DNA of 64,000 nucleotides, from assembly GCA_030323885.1 (NCBI GenBank), contig CM059200.1, positions 2,859,729 through 2,923,728 on the forward strand, given 5' to 3'. A program made the position numbers and the translations under genes. Shown one piece after another: positions 31,229 to 42,047 of this stretch. Below the pieces are notes generated by a model that did no database searches, was not told where the DNA came from, and was given only the letters and a program-made list of their open reading frames with translations. The first letter of the stretch is position 1. Each line of letters opens with the position of its first letter. Source of the stretch: Branchipolynoe longqiensis (taxonomy: Eukaryota > Annelida > Polychaeta > Phyllodocida > Polynoidae).

Positions 31229-31920
31229 TTATGCCCTCGGGCCACCCCTCGACCCTCGGACTCACACCGCCCTCCTCCGGGGCGCCCTCCGGGCCCGATG
31301 CGTCCCAGCCTCGGAGGCCTTCACGCTCCACAGCCTCCGCCGCCCAGGCATGTCAGAGGGCGGGCATCTCCATTCCCGACATTATGGCCCAGGGGACCTG
31401 GACCTCTGAGGCGGTGCACGCATACGTGCCCCGCCTCGCCCCCTCGGCCGCTCCTCGAGCCCTCTCCTCCGTTTTGGTGGAGGGCTCCTCGGCTCCACCT
31501 CAAGGAGTCACCTCATAGGCTCCCTCTGAGCACTTATTTGATATTATATCCACTACTACATTTGCCTATTACATTGCTTACTCACATGACCTTCATATTA
31601 GCTGTTATTATCCTGTACATTGCATTTACCTGACATTACCCTGTACATTATAAAATGGCATTTCTAAATAAAGTGCCTTTTCTCCATCCACGCCTTACTT
31701 CCTTCCTTGTTGCGCATCGGTCGTAATACTTGCATTGCGGTTGATGCGAGGCAGGGAAGGAGACCCCCCCCCCTTTCTCTCACCCCCGATCGTTGCTCCT
31801 TACATAATCTCCTGCGCTTCTTCCCCTTATAACTTGCCCGCCTGGCTGCTTCACGCCACTCGCCTCCCTCCTGCCACACGCCTATCTACCCTTTTTTCCC
31901 CACCCACCAACTCCATAAAT
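31229..31920 (+). pseudogene. DIRS-like element, recombinase C-terminus and 3' region
   Basis: GC-rich. The catalytic box II motif appears as LHSLRR (His codon at 31,329) in one frame and continues after a frameshift as AQACQRAGISIPDIMAQGTW, then SEAVHAYVP in another, matching the end of DIRS-type tyrosine recombinases with the expected terminal Tyr. About 31,680-31,760 (CATCGGTCGTAATACTTGCA, TTGCGGTTGATG) matches the 3' region of the element at 43-45.5 kb (44,990-45,090), so they are one family. AATAAA lies at 31,668. The remaining part of the element is missing. Confidence 0.75.
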
Positions 31921-32334
31921 GCAGCCTGCTTTTTTTTAAACACTACACGACAAAAATGGAAATTTTACCTTGTTCTTTCTTCTTTTTAGGCAACAGATAA
32001 GATTTCTTATTTTTAACATTTTTAAATATTTGTAACCATGGTTTTCACAGCGTTGTTCCTTACAACCTTCCCAGGCAGGACACTTTAATCCAGAGTATTT
32101 TGGCGATGCATTCCGACTCTTTTGTGCATTTAAAAAAATTAAAACCACCAATTGGCCAGCAGACTCATATATAGATATATCTGTTAAACCAAACTTGAAG
32201 GGATCCTAGAAATCTGTTTGGATTAACCAATCATTGGTTTAACCGAACTTTGGCTTTGACTTTGAGTAAGTATGTATTGCACATGTAATGTACAATGTAT
32301 GTGGACACTTTGATTATTGTTTTTAATGTATGTA

Positions 32335-32659
32335 CAGTATCACCCCATTAAACGAACCTCGGTTAAACCGAACGATCGGTTAATCCAAACTTTTTTCAGC
32401 GGCCCGGCAAAATACTACCACTTATCATATAAAAAAACTCAGTGGGGTCTCAGATGACCTTATATTATAACCACATGAAAGTTTGGTTTAACCATACCAG
32501 AGTGGCCTGGGGTCTGACAATTTTGTTTGGATTAACCGATAATTTAGATTAACTGACTTTGGTTTAACCAACTTCTTTATATGATAAATGGTAGTGTTTT
32601 GCAGGGCCGCCGAAAAAAGTTTGGATTAACCGATCGTTTGGTTTAACGGGGTTATACTG
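32335..32659. mobile_element. pogo/Tigger-like MITE
   Basis: Inverted ends CAGTATCACCCCATTAAACG and the complement of CAGTATAACCCCGTTAAAC, flanked by TA on both sides (32,333-32,334; 32,660-32,661), as for Tc1/mariner-superfamily elements. Inverted homology extends about 90 bp through GATCGGTTAATCCAAAC and CTACCA(C/T)TTATCATATAAA. Similar AACCGA/TTGGTTTAACC motifs occur at 32,180-32,260, perhaps an older relative. No transposase. Confidence 0.85.
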
Positions 32660-32759
32660 TATATACTGTCTCCATATCTCTGTTTGCCACAATTATGCAA
32701 AAACGGCACTGAATTGGGGCACTATAATTAGGAACAAGATAACCTATCTTGGGGTATCA

Positions 32760-33198
32760 GGAGCATATGTTAAGAGAATGTGGTATGCAGGTTTTGCAAT
32801 ACCTCAGGGAGTTTGACGCCCCTACCCTGCAGAGTTGTAAACCACTGCCTTGTGGTACAGGTTCTTGACAGAACCGAAGGCTAAGAGAGCAAACCCTAAA
32901 CAGAAAACCATGTCACTGTGGCAGCATTAAGGGCAGTTGATGTATAGAACTCCCAACATCTCCCGACCAGCCACTGCAGGGACAAATAGTTTTGCGCCTG
33001 TCTGGACATGTTCTTACCGGTGTGAAACCTCTATTTGCTCCCCGAGAGAGTGCCGCTGGTAACTTGCAAAAGCCAGCAGCACTTCAACACTTTTGCAGGC
33101 AGCTTTCATGAAATATAGCTAAATGGAGAGCGGCAGTCAAGTAATGAAAGCAGTCTTTGCCACATCGCGACCGACAGCATGATGATGATGATGATGAT
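32760..33198. repeat. Possible LINE 3' UTR ending in (GAT)n
   Basis: About 400 bp of moderately GC-rich sequence containing GGTTCTTGACAGAACCGAAGG, CACTGCAGGGACAAATAG and CGCATCGCGACCGACAG-like stretches, ending in GATGATGATGATGATGATG. A short tandem tail is typical of some non-LTR elements, but there is no coding evidence here. Confidence 0.35.
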
Positions 33199-33405
33199 GT
33201 TAAGAGAAACAATTAACATTTAAGGAGTCACCTAGTACTATAAGTAGATGATTCTGAATTGAGACACAATAAATTATTGGGCAAGGTAATAAATAACCCT
33301 ATCCGAGGCTGAAGTCTGCATTGAGATATAAAGGATCATATTCTTTCTTTAAAAAAAATAATAATTAAATGAATTAATATTTATTAATGACACACTTAGA
33401 TGATA

Positions 33406-33748
33406 TTAAAGCTGCATAGTTAGATGAAAATGTGAAATTTTCAAAACAAAAACAATGACCTAGATTTGATTCTATGTATCTAACTTAGATAATGGTACAC
33501 TTATTAAACATTTGTCACCACATAGAAGGGAATACTGAGGCAATTTAATAGAACCTATGCTGGCAGAAGGCTATGATGTCAGAGTTTTCGTGTGCTTGCC
33601 AAAATTAATTTTGCATGGTTGCACTTCAAGTAGCCATTTAAAATCAAAGTTACTTCAAATCAAAGTAAGGTAGATTATAACAATCAACCTAACATATTTA
33701 TCTCAGAAAATGGCAGGAACTCAAAACCATCGGACTATGCAACTTTAA
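33406..33748 (-). mobile_element. MITE-T copy, TTAA-flanked
   Basis: TTAA (33,406-33,409 and 33,745-33,748), ends AGCTGCATAGTTAGATG and the complement of AGTTGCATAGTCCGATGG, body in the reverse orientation (ACTTAGATAATGGTACACTT, GGTAGATTATAACAATCAAC). Confidence 0.88.
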
Positions 33749-33972
33749 ATAAAGAGACTTACAAAAACTACCCAGCCGAATGTTACTAGCATTTGAGATT
33801 CACAAATCAATCCTCGTGAACACATTAATTTTAATATATCAGGGACACTACCTAAAGTAAGTAAGAAGCCCAAAGAAAATGTGGGTCAAATGAAATAAAT
33901 ATATATATATATTTGGTACATTAGTTGTTTAAGCATGTGAAATTTCAATCGCAGACGATTGGTCTTCCTCAT

Positions 33973-34130
33973 TCCACTGCTCCTTGTCCTATCCTAATAC
34001 TGTCAAGTGCCTGGCTAGGAAGCGACAAGTATGAATTTGTATGTCATTGGTTCGACTCCACCAGGGTTTGAACCCACTATCTACCAAAACCGGAGACGCC
34101 CTCTAACTCATTCGGCCATCCCGTCTGGTT
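33973..34130 (-). repeat. SINE-A 5' half
   Basis: CTCCTTGTCCTATCC, GCGACAAGTATGAATTTG, CAGGGTTTGAACCC, GGCCATCCCGTCTGGT. The 3' half is missing. Confidence 0.8.
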
Positions 34131-34388
34131 TTAAATAAACCGGCTCCATACAAAAGTATCAAAGCATTGGATCTGAAATTGCACTTGTTTTGTATTCGGG
34201 ACAGTTGTGTGTGTGTGTGGAGGGGGGGAGGGGGGTGAAAGAACTCACACACATTCAACTCATAGTAGTTCTCATTATTTATTTTGATCGCCAAAAGACA
34301 CTAAAAAAGAGAAAACCTTCAGACTAAAAAGAGGGAAACCCAACGCTACTCCCAGACTGAGCTTAGTAATAGTATTGTGTAGATTAGT

Positions 34389-34761
34389 TTAAAGTTGCAT
34401 AGTCCGATGGTTTTGAATTTCTGTATTTTTTCTGAGATAAATATATTAGATCGATCACTAGTATCTACTTTACATTAGTTCGAAGTTACTTTTATTTTAA
34501 ATGGTAAACTTCTGAGATATTTTGAGTGCAAACATGGAAATTTAGTCTTGGCAAGCTTGTCAAAACTCTGACGCCATAGATTTCTGCAGTAACAGGTTCT
34601 GTTAGATTGACTTAATATTGCCTTCTAGGCAGAAACAAATGCTTAATAAGTGCATCAGTATCTAAGTTAGATATGTAAAATCAAATGTAGATAATTGGTT
34701 TGGTTTTGAAAGTTTTCTATTTCATGAAAGGTTTCTATTTCATCAGACGAGGCAGCTTTAA
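34389..34761 (+). mobile_element. MITE-T copy, abutting the next
   Basis: TTAA at 34,389 and 34,758; ends AGTTGCATAGTCCGATGG and a diverged right end (CATCAGACGAGGCAGCT). The right TTAA is also the left TTAA of the next element. Confidence 0.85.
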
Positions 34762-34856
34762 AGTTGCAGTCATATCATTTTGCATATGTCCTTTTTTCCA
34801 TTCTTTTTTATTATAGATAAAGATATTAGGTTGATTGTTCTAATCGACCTACCGCG

Positions 34857-35163
34857 CGCAGTGGCCGAATCGGCAGAGCACAGACCTCGCGTGCGGAAGA
34901 TCGGGAGTTTGGTTCCCAGTCGAGTCAAACCAATGACTTAAAAATGTATACTTGCCGCTTCCTATCCTGGTGCTCTACATTATTAGGATAGGGCAAGGAC
35001 TGGTTAGCTTGTTGTCAGGATAATGTGATTGAGTGGGATATCGGGTCATGGTGCCCGTGGCCTGATTTCCCAGTGGGGCAGCACTGTAAAATCACCATGA
35101 GTGTGTACTGTCACAAGTCGGTACCCGTCCTGATATGACCTTGGATGTTGCTAGGACGTAAAC
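34857..35163 (+). repeat. Full-length SINE-A nested in MITE-T
   Basis: Best-preserved head in the window: GCGCAGTGGCCGAATCGGCA (A-box side), GGGAGTTTGGTTCCCAGTCG (B-box), full body and tail GTTGCTAGGACGTAAAC. Confidence 0.9.
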
Positions 35164-35274
35164 AGTCTCCCTGTCTAGTAGATGTCCACAGGGATGAATG
35201 AGGTTGCAAATTCACTGATTAGTCTGTATATGCTGTCCCAAATCATTAGTTAATGTACCGATCACTAAGTTAGA

Positions 35275-35540
35275 TATATGAGCCTGTCTAGAAAGGTGAT
35301 CACTCTTTTTTTTGTGTCCATTGTAACGATTGACACAAAACAGCACAGAAACGGTTACACTGAAAACACAAGGACTTTTGCTTCAAATCAATATGTATTC
35401 TAGTGGGATTATGAAACACCATGTAAAAAACAAATCACTTTATCCTGAGCAAATGCATCAGCAGATAGTATGTTGATCGTTACAATGGACAAAGTTTTGT
35501 CCCATATTGCTTAGCACCTTTTGAGACAGTCTCATATAGA
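35275..35540. mobile_element. MITE-S copy 1
   Basis: ~265 bp with inverted ends TATGAGCCTGTCTAGAAAGG and the complement of TATGAGACTGTCTCAAAAGG; the terminal GAGACTGTCTC is itself palindromic. Interior AACAGCACAGAAACGG, CTTCAAATCAATATGTATTC. The flanks suggest insertion at TA/TATA. A ~90% similar copy is at 48.16 kb. Confidence 0.82.
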
Positions 35541-35840
35541 ATTAAATGTAGGTAAGTGCTTTGGTTTAGGAAAATATATATTTCATCGGACCATGCAACT
35601 TTAAGTTTGATATTTAGGGTTAAATCTAGGCAGGTAAGTCTTTTGCCAAGTTGTGGGTTCGAAAATGTTAAGCTTTAATGGGACTGTGCAACTTTAATTG
35701 ACCTTTGCATTCTGTGATTACTGCAAAGGTTCAGTTTGCAGGCCGTGCTAATTAGGTCAACCATAGCTAATTAGGTCAACCGTAATGAACTTTTGTAGAA
35801 CTAAATACATTGTATAAAGTAAATAAATGTGTGTGTGTGC

Positions 35841-36174
35841 AAAGACTCTATAATACTAAGACGGCTCACTCCCTATATCTCCCATGGTAATGTAAATTTC
35901 GCAGTGCCACCTTGTGGTGGGTTTGATCAGCCCGGCTGCTGGTTGGTGTTTCACATGTAAACACATACAATTATATTATACGTGAGATAGGTAAGTATGA
36001 ATACACATCAATATGAAATTGCTATGAACAGATACACATCATCATCAGCATCATCATTATCATCGCCCTCATCACACATCTTTCACATTCATATATATGC
36101 ATTCATACATATAATATAGCATCTGTTTAACCAATAGCAGGCTGAGTGAGCCGTCTTAGTATTATAGGGTCTTT
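35841..36174. mobile_element. MITE-R copy 1
   Basis: Inverted ends AAAGACTCTATAATACTAAG and the complement of AAAGACCCTATAATACTAAG, continuing ACGGCTCACTC. The flanks are GT-rich, so the target duplication cannot be read. The interior contains TTGTGGTGGGTTTGATCA and CATCATCAGCATCATC. Confidence 0.82.
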
Positions 36175-36223
36175 GGTGTGTGGGTGTCTATAGAAGGACA
36201 CTTTTGGTGGTTGGGGGGATGAG

Positions 36224-36489
36224 CTTGTTATGTTTGTTGGAGCTTTATACCCTTGCAACATCTACGGTCATATCAGGATGGGTACCGAATTGTAACAGTG
36301 CACACTCATTGTGACTTTATACTGCAGCCCCATTGACAAACTGGGGCATCGGCACCATGACCTAATATCCTACTCAGCCACATTATCCGGATACTGAGCT
36401 AACCAGTCTTTGTAATATCCTTGTAATGCTGAAGGCTATGATAGGCTAGATAGTGAAGTGTCAATTTTGTAAGTCATTTGTTTGACTAG
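36224..36489 (-). repeat. SINE-A copy lacking the head
   Basis: Tail GGAGCTTTATACCCTTGCAAC, body, ending AAGTCATTTGTTTGAC just before the B-box. Confidence 0.82.
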
Positions 36490-36494
36490 TTTTT

Positions 36495-36690
36495 TTAAAA
36501 TTCAGGCTGTATTTATACTGTCCATAGCATGTAAGCCCGGGTACCCAGGCTTGTTTTCAATGCTGGCCAGCTGTCGTGTTGGTGTTGTCTTATCAAACAG
36601 TAGCTGCTGATAAGTTATTTGATTGTCTGCATTTCAGTAGCAGATAGATAGTCTGTTGGTACGTTTAGTAGCCTATGTTAGTTTTTTTGG
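36495..36690 (-). repeat. Unclassified dispersed repeat, copy 2
   Basis: Reverse complement of the repeat at 21,104-21,290. It starts where the preceding SINE-A stops. Confidence 0.7.
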
Positions 36691-36947
36691 ACCGCCTTGC
36701 TTGCTCTGGTGTTGCTTGCTCTGGTTGGTGTCCCTTAGTGGTTGGGTTAGACGCTTAATGTCTTGGCTATATCCATATGCTAATGTTTTTAGATGAATTA
36801 ATGTTAATTGTTATATGCTAATCTAGAATCAGCAAAGCTCGGGGCTAAGCTCGTTGTTTTCGAAAGTATACAAGTTCACTGATCCGTGACACAGACAATA
36901 ATGCGTGTATTATGTGCTAGGGGGCCCCGTTCAACACCGACAATAGT

Positions 36948-37077
36948 TTATTGGTTGGTTCTTGGAGTTTTACGCCATGGCAACATCTAAGGTCATATCA
37001 GGACAGCTACCGACTTGTGAGAGGGCACATGCATGGGGACTTTATAGTGCTGTCCCACTGGGTGACCAGGTCGCCAG
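36948..37077 (-). repeat. SINE-A, part 1 (split by FB-G element 2)
   Basis: GGTTGGTTCTTGGAGTTTTACG tail region to GTGACCAGGTCGCCAG; resumes at 37,817. Confidence 0.85.
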
Positions 37078-37816
37078 GAGCCATATGCAGGAAACGGTGT
37101 TACGGGCCTTTGGTGTTAGCCGTTAAACACATATAGCTATCACCGGCCGGGCAAAGTATGTCAAGTGGTATGCAGAGGCGCCTAAACGGTATGTGTTAGC
37201 TAAACGTGAATTTATTTATAGATTTGGGAAATCCCTCTGGGTCTGTACCCATATATTAGGCTTAAATCTATTAAATGCTATCATATTTAACAGAATTAAA
37301 TACGCAATAAGTGAAATTTGAGGAAATTAACCCTAAATTCGAAGCAATATTAACGCTGCCACTGTAACGGCGGCGATATTAATATTAATATTTTCGAATC
37401 GACGAGCGAAAAGTAAACAAATCGCTAATACATTGCCGCCAATGCATCGACGTCGGCCAGTATGGATCTCGACGTCGATGGCGATTTGTTTACTTTACAT
37501 TTGTTGATTCGACACTATTAATATCGCCGCCAATGCGGCGGTAGCGTTAATCTGGGTTCGCTTTTATGGTTAAATTGATCAAATTTCACTTATTGCGTAT
37601 TTAATTCTGTTAAATATGATAGCATTGAATAGATTTGGTCACAACCTTACGCTAACACTGCCCTTAAACGCCCTATGAAACGGGGTTAGTGTCGCGGACC
37701 TTAAACGCGCTGTGTTAGCCTAACACTGCCTCCCACATACTGACTTTTCTACGCTAAACCAGAAATCCCCTCTAAACGCGTTTTGGCTCGCTATCACCGA
37801 CTCCTGCATATGGCCG
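37078..37816. mobile_element. FB-G element 2 (foldback, inserted in SINE-A)
   Basis: Ends GAGCCATATGCAGGA and the complement of CGGCCATATGCAGGA, with CAG on both sides. The arms at 37,247-37,432 and 37,481-37,646 are inverted copies of the FB-G unit (ATGCTATCATATTTAAC, ATACGCAATAAGTGAAATTT, GGCGGCGATATTAATATT) around a ~50-bp loop. Unlike element 1, the units here face each other. No coding capacity. Confidence 0.85.
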
Positions 37817-37880
37817 CAGCACTATGACCTGATATCCGAGCCAGTCACATTGTGACAGCGTGCATTCATGGCTTTATATA
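37817..37880 (-). repeat. SINE-A, part 2 (split by FB-G element 2)
   Basis: CAGCACTATGACCTGATATC continues the SINE body exactly where part 1 stopped, then degenerates after CCAGTCACATTGTGACAG. Confidence 0.8.
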
Positions 37881-38000
37881 GTGGTATATATGATGCATTG
37901 CGCTGGTTGCGGTGTGACCACTAGTACCGAGCTGATCGTAGACCCGCTTGTTCCGACATGACTTCAGAGACGCTAGTTCTGGCGTCATCTCGCTAGTTCT

Positions 38001-38738
38001 GGGGCCAAATGTAAGAGCCACAATTTATCGGCTGCGGAGTTAAGGGCGGCCGGCGGGGTAGCTATTGTCGGCGTTAATATATGTGTCACGGGGGATGTAT
38101 CAGTCCAAAGCGCGCGTGGGTTAGCTAACATTTCACTTATTTATAGATTTGGGAAATCCCTCTGTGTTTGAAGCCATATATTAGGCTCAAATATATTAAA
38201 TGCGATCATATTTAACACAATTACATACGCAATAAGTGAAATTTGATCAATTTAACCCTAAATTCGAAGCGTTATTAAGGCTACCGCCGCATTGGCAGCG
38301 ATATTAATACTTATATTTTCTAATTGACGATCGTACAGTCAACAAATCGCCGCCGCCGCCAGTAGGGAAAGCGACGTTGATGCGGCGGCGGCGGCGATTT
38401 GTTTACTATACTTTCGTCAGTTCGAAAATATAACTATTAATATCGCCGCCAATGCGGCGGTAGCCTTAATAACACTTCGAATTTAGGGTTAAATTGATAA
38501 CATTTCACTTATTCCGTATCTAATTCTGTTAAATATGGTCACATTGAATAGATTTGGCCCGAATCGGTCCCTAACCTGCACGTTATCCCAGGCTCAAGTT
38601 GGAGTTAGTGAAGACGACGTTAACCCTCGAGGAGTTTGCCTATCCCGCCCTCATACATTGACACTTTGGCCTCTAACCCGGGAAATCCGCACGACGTGTG
38701 GGTTACGAGCCCTAACCCGCCCTCATACATTTGGCCCC
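38001..38738. mobile_element. FB-G element 3 (foldback)
   Basis: Ends GGGGCCAAATGTAAGAG and the complement of GGGGCCAAATGTATGAGG. Arms at 38,170-38,350 and 38,382-38,565 fold into a long stem capped by GCCGCCGCCGCC/GGCGGCGGCGGC. Flanks TCT/CTGG leave a 1-3 bp target duplication ambiguous. The interior is clearly homologous to elements 1 and 2 although the terminal ATATGCA is changed to AAATGTA. Confidence 0.82.
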
Positions 38739-39067
38739 TGGTGTGACAATTCACACTAGTCACGCGTGACCTAATAAGGCATCAGAACGAGGCTGAGTAC
38801 GCGTCGGGTATTGGAAATGGCCATAAGACACTGCTGTGTGCCGATGTGTATGAACTACTACAGAAATTAAAGGAGTAAAATTTGAAGATATTAACTTTTG
38901 AAACTACCATATTCATTTTCGCATACTTGTTTTCTATCTATTGGCCAATATTCATGAAGATTGGGTGATGATCAGATGCATTTTGAGGATGAACAGTAGA
39001 CAATGTCAACAAAGTCGTTCACCCTGGTCGCCGATCTTTCCTTATATTCAAAATGGCATAGCTCTCT

Positions 39068-39077
39068 TAATATTAAA

Positions 39078-39130
<53 letters not shown>
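39068..39130. repeat. (TA)n microsatellite
   Basis: Long AT dinucleotide run. 38,740-39,065 before it holds nothing I recognise. Confidence 0.92.
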
Positions 39131-39136
<6 letters not shown>

Positions 39137-39329
39137 CCCATTTTAAAGCTCTTATTGATTTGCAATTACTAAAACTAGCTGTTTAACCACGTTATGCAAA
39201 TAACTACGCTGACAGTGCTGCATGGTACATGATACCACAAATAACTACGCTGACAGTGCTGCATAGTGTGTAATACCACCATAACTATGCAGATTTGTCA
39301 CTCTAACATCCCCCTATTGACACTAGTTC

Positions 39330-39720
39330 CGGTTTGCCCACAGAGGCACTGGTTCCAGCATGCTCACACTGACACTGGTTCCAACGTGCACACACGGACA
39401 CTGGTTCTGGCGTGCCCACACTAACACTGGTTCCAGCGTTCCCACACTGACACTGGTTTCGGCATGCCCTCCGTGGCACTAGTTCCGGTGTGCGCACACT
39501 GACACTGGTTCCATCATTCCCACACTGACATTGGTTCCAGCATTCCCACAGTGCCACTGGTTCCATCGTTCCCACACTGACACTGGTTCCAGCGTTCCCA
39601 CACTGACACTGGTTCCGGCGTGCCCACACTGACATTGGTTCCAGCGTTCCCACAGTGGCACTGGTTCCGGCGTGACTGCTAGTTGCGTGGTGACCACCAG
39701 TCACCGTGGTGACCACCAGT
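39330..39720. repeat. 26-bp tandem array
   Basis: About 14 units of CACTGGTTCCAGCGTTCCC plus ACACTGA, alternating GCGTT/GCGTG/GCATG variants, then three GTGGTGACCACCAGTCACC units. The minus-strand open frame of about 137 codons (Cys/Gln/Asn/Val/Thr/Glu repeats) exists only because of the array. Confidence 0.9.
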
Positions 39721-39930
39721 CACCATGGTGACGGCAGCGGTTCCTGGGTGGCCATGTTTCCCATGTAAACTACTCTGCTATTCGCTCCTGCCTAGCCTCT
39801 ACATAATGTTGCGTGGTTAACAGAGCATGACTGTTGTCAAAGCCACCGCACCCCTCCTGCACCGCACAGACTACGCCACCAAGCCGTTAGTGCCCCATAC
39901 AGACTTTGAGGCCCGGCAGCCTCTGGGTGG

Positions 39931-40196
39931 TGAGTTGTTTGGTTGGTTGTTTGGTTGGTTGGTCGGTTGTTTGTTTTGTTGGTTGGTTGGTTAATTGGTT
40001 GGTTGGTTGTTGGCTTGTTTGGTTGGTTGGTTGCTTGTTTGGTTGGTTGGTTGCTTGTTTGGTTGTTGGCTTGTTTGGTTGGTTGTTTGGTTGGTTGTTT
40101 TGTTGGTTGTTTTGTTGGTTGGTTAATTGGTTGTTGGCTTGTTTGGTTGGTTGGTTGGTTGTTTGGTTGGTTGTTTGGTTGTTTGTTTGTTTGGTG
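39931..40196. repeat. (TTGG/TTTG)n array
   Basis: Irregular GGTTGGTTGTTT repeats, giving Trp/Leu/Val/Gly-rich frames that look like membrane proteins but are repeat artefacts. It abuts the 5' truncation of the RTE-like LINE. Confidence 0.9.
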
Positions 40197-40198
40197 TC

Positions 40199-41203
40199 AA
40201 TGGCAAAGACATTAAACTAATTGTGAACTTATACTGGACACAACGTGCATTTATAAAAAATGGAGCAGGGCCTATCGGATGAAGTTATGATTAAACGAGG
40301 AGTTCGACAGGGGTGTGTATTGTCACCATGTCTATTTAACCTGTACACAGAGATGATTTTCAGACACATTGAAGATTGCAAGGGAGTGACAATAGGTGGC
40401 ATGAACGTCAACAATCTTAGATATGCCGATGACAGTGTAATACTAGCAGACAGTGAGAAAAACCTACAAGATATAATGAATAGAATAAATAAAGCTGGAA
40501 TACTATTCAACATGAAGATGAATGCCAGGAAGACCAAAACAATGGTTATAAGTAAAAAGACAGATAAACCAAATATCAATATAACCATAGATGGCACAAA
40601 CATAGAACAAGTATCCGAATTCACATATCTCAGACAAAAGATTACAAATGATGGGAGATGTGAGGAAGAAATTAAAAGAAGGATAACAACAGCCTGAACA
40701 AAATTCTCCAAAATGCATAGAGTGTTAACATCAAGTAAGATATTAATACAAACAAGGAAGCGTATTCTTCAGTGTTATGTGTGGTCTACTCTAATGTATG
40801 GGGCTGAGACATGGACAATCTCTAAGAAAATGTACAAACGTTTAGCAGCATTTGAGATGTGGACTTATCGAAGGATGATGAAAATATCATGGACAAAGAA
40901 GATTACCAACAAAGAAGTTCTCAGAAAAATAAAAAATAAGAAAAGCTTGTTTGCCACTATACAGACAAAGAAACTTATTTATTTTGGCCACATCATTCGT
41001 CAGAGTTCAATATACCGTACATTGTTGGAAGGGAAGGTGAATGGCAGCAGAGGGAGAGAGGGAGACCAAGAACATCATGGTTTACAAATATTTCACAGTG
41101 GACAGGCTTGAATTATTCACAGTCTATCAGAACAGCACACCATCGGGACAAGTGGAGAACCATTGCATCCAACCCTCGACTAGAGGACGGAACGATTGAT
41201 TGA
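40199..41203 (+). pseudogene. RTE-like LINE reverse transcriptase, 5'-truncated
   Basis: Palm, thumb and C-terminal region of a non-LTR reverse transcriptase: LIVNLYWTQRAFIK, GVRQGCVLSPCLFNLY, NNLRYADDSVILA with catalytic YADD, CEEEIKRRI, YGAETWTISKK, FEMWTYRRMMKISW, YFGHIIRQ. Breaks: a frame change in the A-run near 40,255, an in-frame TGA at 40,695-40,697, and a frame change near 41,050, after which GRPRTSWFTNI to DKWRTIAS ends at 41,203. The tail is (GATT)n. The endonuclease domain is absent. The RTE/BovB-type assignment rests on motif style and the short tandem tail. Confidence 0.88.
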
Positions 41204-41227
41204 TTGATTGTTTGTTTAATTGGTTGT

Positions 41228-41552
41228 TTGATTTGTTGGTTGGTGGAGTTTTACGTCCTGGCAACATCTAAGATCATATCAGGAGAGGGTACCAACTTGT
41301 GCCAGTGTGCCCTCATGGCGACTTTATAGTGCTGCCCCACTGGGAGACCAGGCCACCAGCACCGTGACCTGATACTCCTCTCAGTCACATTATCTTGACA
41401 CCGAGCCAACCAGTCATTGCCTTATCCTAATAATGCCAAGCGCCTGACTAGGAAGCGGCAATAATCAATTTTGTAAGTCATTGGTTTGACTCGACCATGG
41501 TTCGAACCCATGGGTTCAATTCCCACGATCTACCAATACGGGAGATGGACAG
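41228..41552 (-). repeat. Full-length SINE-A
   Basis: Begins just after the LINE tail: GGTGGAGTTTTACGTCCTGG, body, CATGGTTCGAACCC, a doubled B-box area, and CCAATACGGGAGATGG. Confidence 0.87.
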
Positions 41553-42047
41553 GGAGGGGGATACAATACTGGCCAAGTCAAAGCCATGGTCAATAAGCAT
41601 CCCAGCGTGCTGAGAGACCCAAACCCCATGTTAGGGTGATAGAGTATTCATTAAGTGGCTTCAACTTCCCGTCTGTGGACATCTTGGTTCGTAGAAACTG
41701 ACATTATAACTTAATATAAGGTACTTTAAAAAATAACCAGCAATTTTATATCTACCTCACCCCCCCACCCCCACCCCCCCACACACATTGCCATCCCATT
41801 TTTACTAGCTTCCGGTCTCTAACTTTAGATCATGTTCATGTGTGACCTCATTTCCGGTTTTCCCTCCACGTGTATATATGGTATAATTGGACACCCCCCC
41901 CATCCCAACCTCCTCTAAAGGAAATCTATGTCAACTGGGTAAGCGTGACAGTAAACCTTACTCATTATTATCCATGACTTATTCAAAAACTTCTATATTA
42001 CAATACACATAGATGCTTTGTTTGCAGTGTGTTTCGGACTTGCGATA

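Larger units (their letters stand above)
34758..35604 (+). mobile_element. MITE-T subfamily copy carrying a nested SINE-A and MITE-S
   Basis: Left end TTAAAGTTGCAGTCATATC, right end CATCGGACCATGCAACTTTAA. Once the SINE-A (34,857-35,163) and the MITE-S (35,275-35,540) are set aside, the remainder matches the subfamily at 46,300-46,536 (TGTATATGCTGTCC, AAATCATTAG, AAGTTAGATATAT, GAAT(T/C)AAATGTAGG). Confidence 0.8.

Noticed and set aside
34857..34930. Functional tRNA gene in the SINE-A head
   Set aside because: A- and B-boxes are present but no proper acceptor pairing or 3' terminator follows; the body of the SINE continues instead.
39303..39716. Cys/Gln/Asn-rich repetitive minus-strand protein
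   Set aside because: Arises from the 26-bp array; the frame is kept only because few stops occur in the unit.
39906..40220. Hydrophobic Trp/Leu/Val/Gly-rich frames as a membrane protein
   Set aside because: Direct product of the TTGG/TTTG microsatellite.
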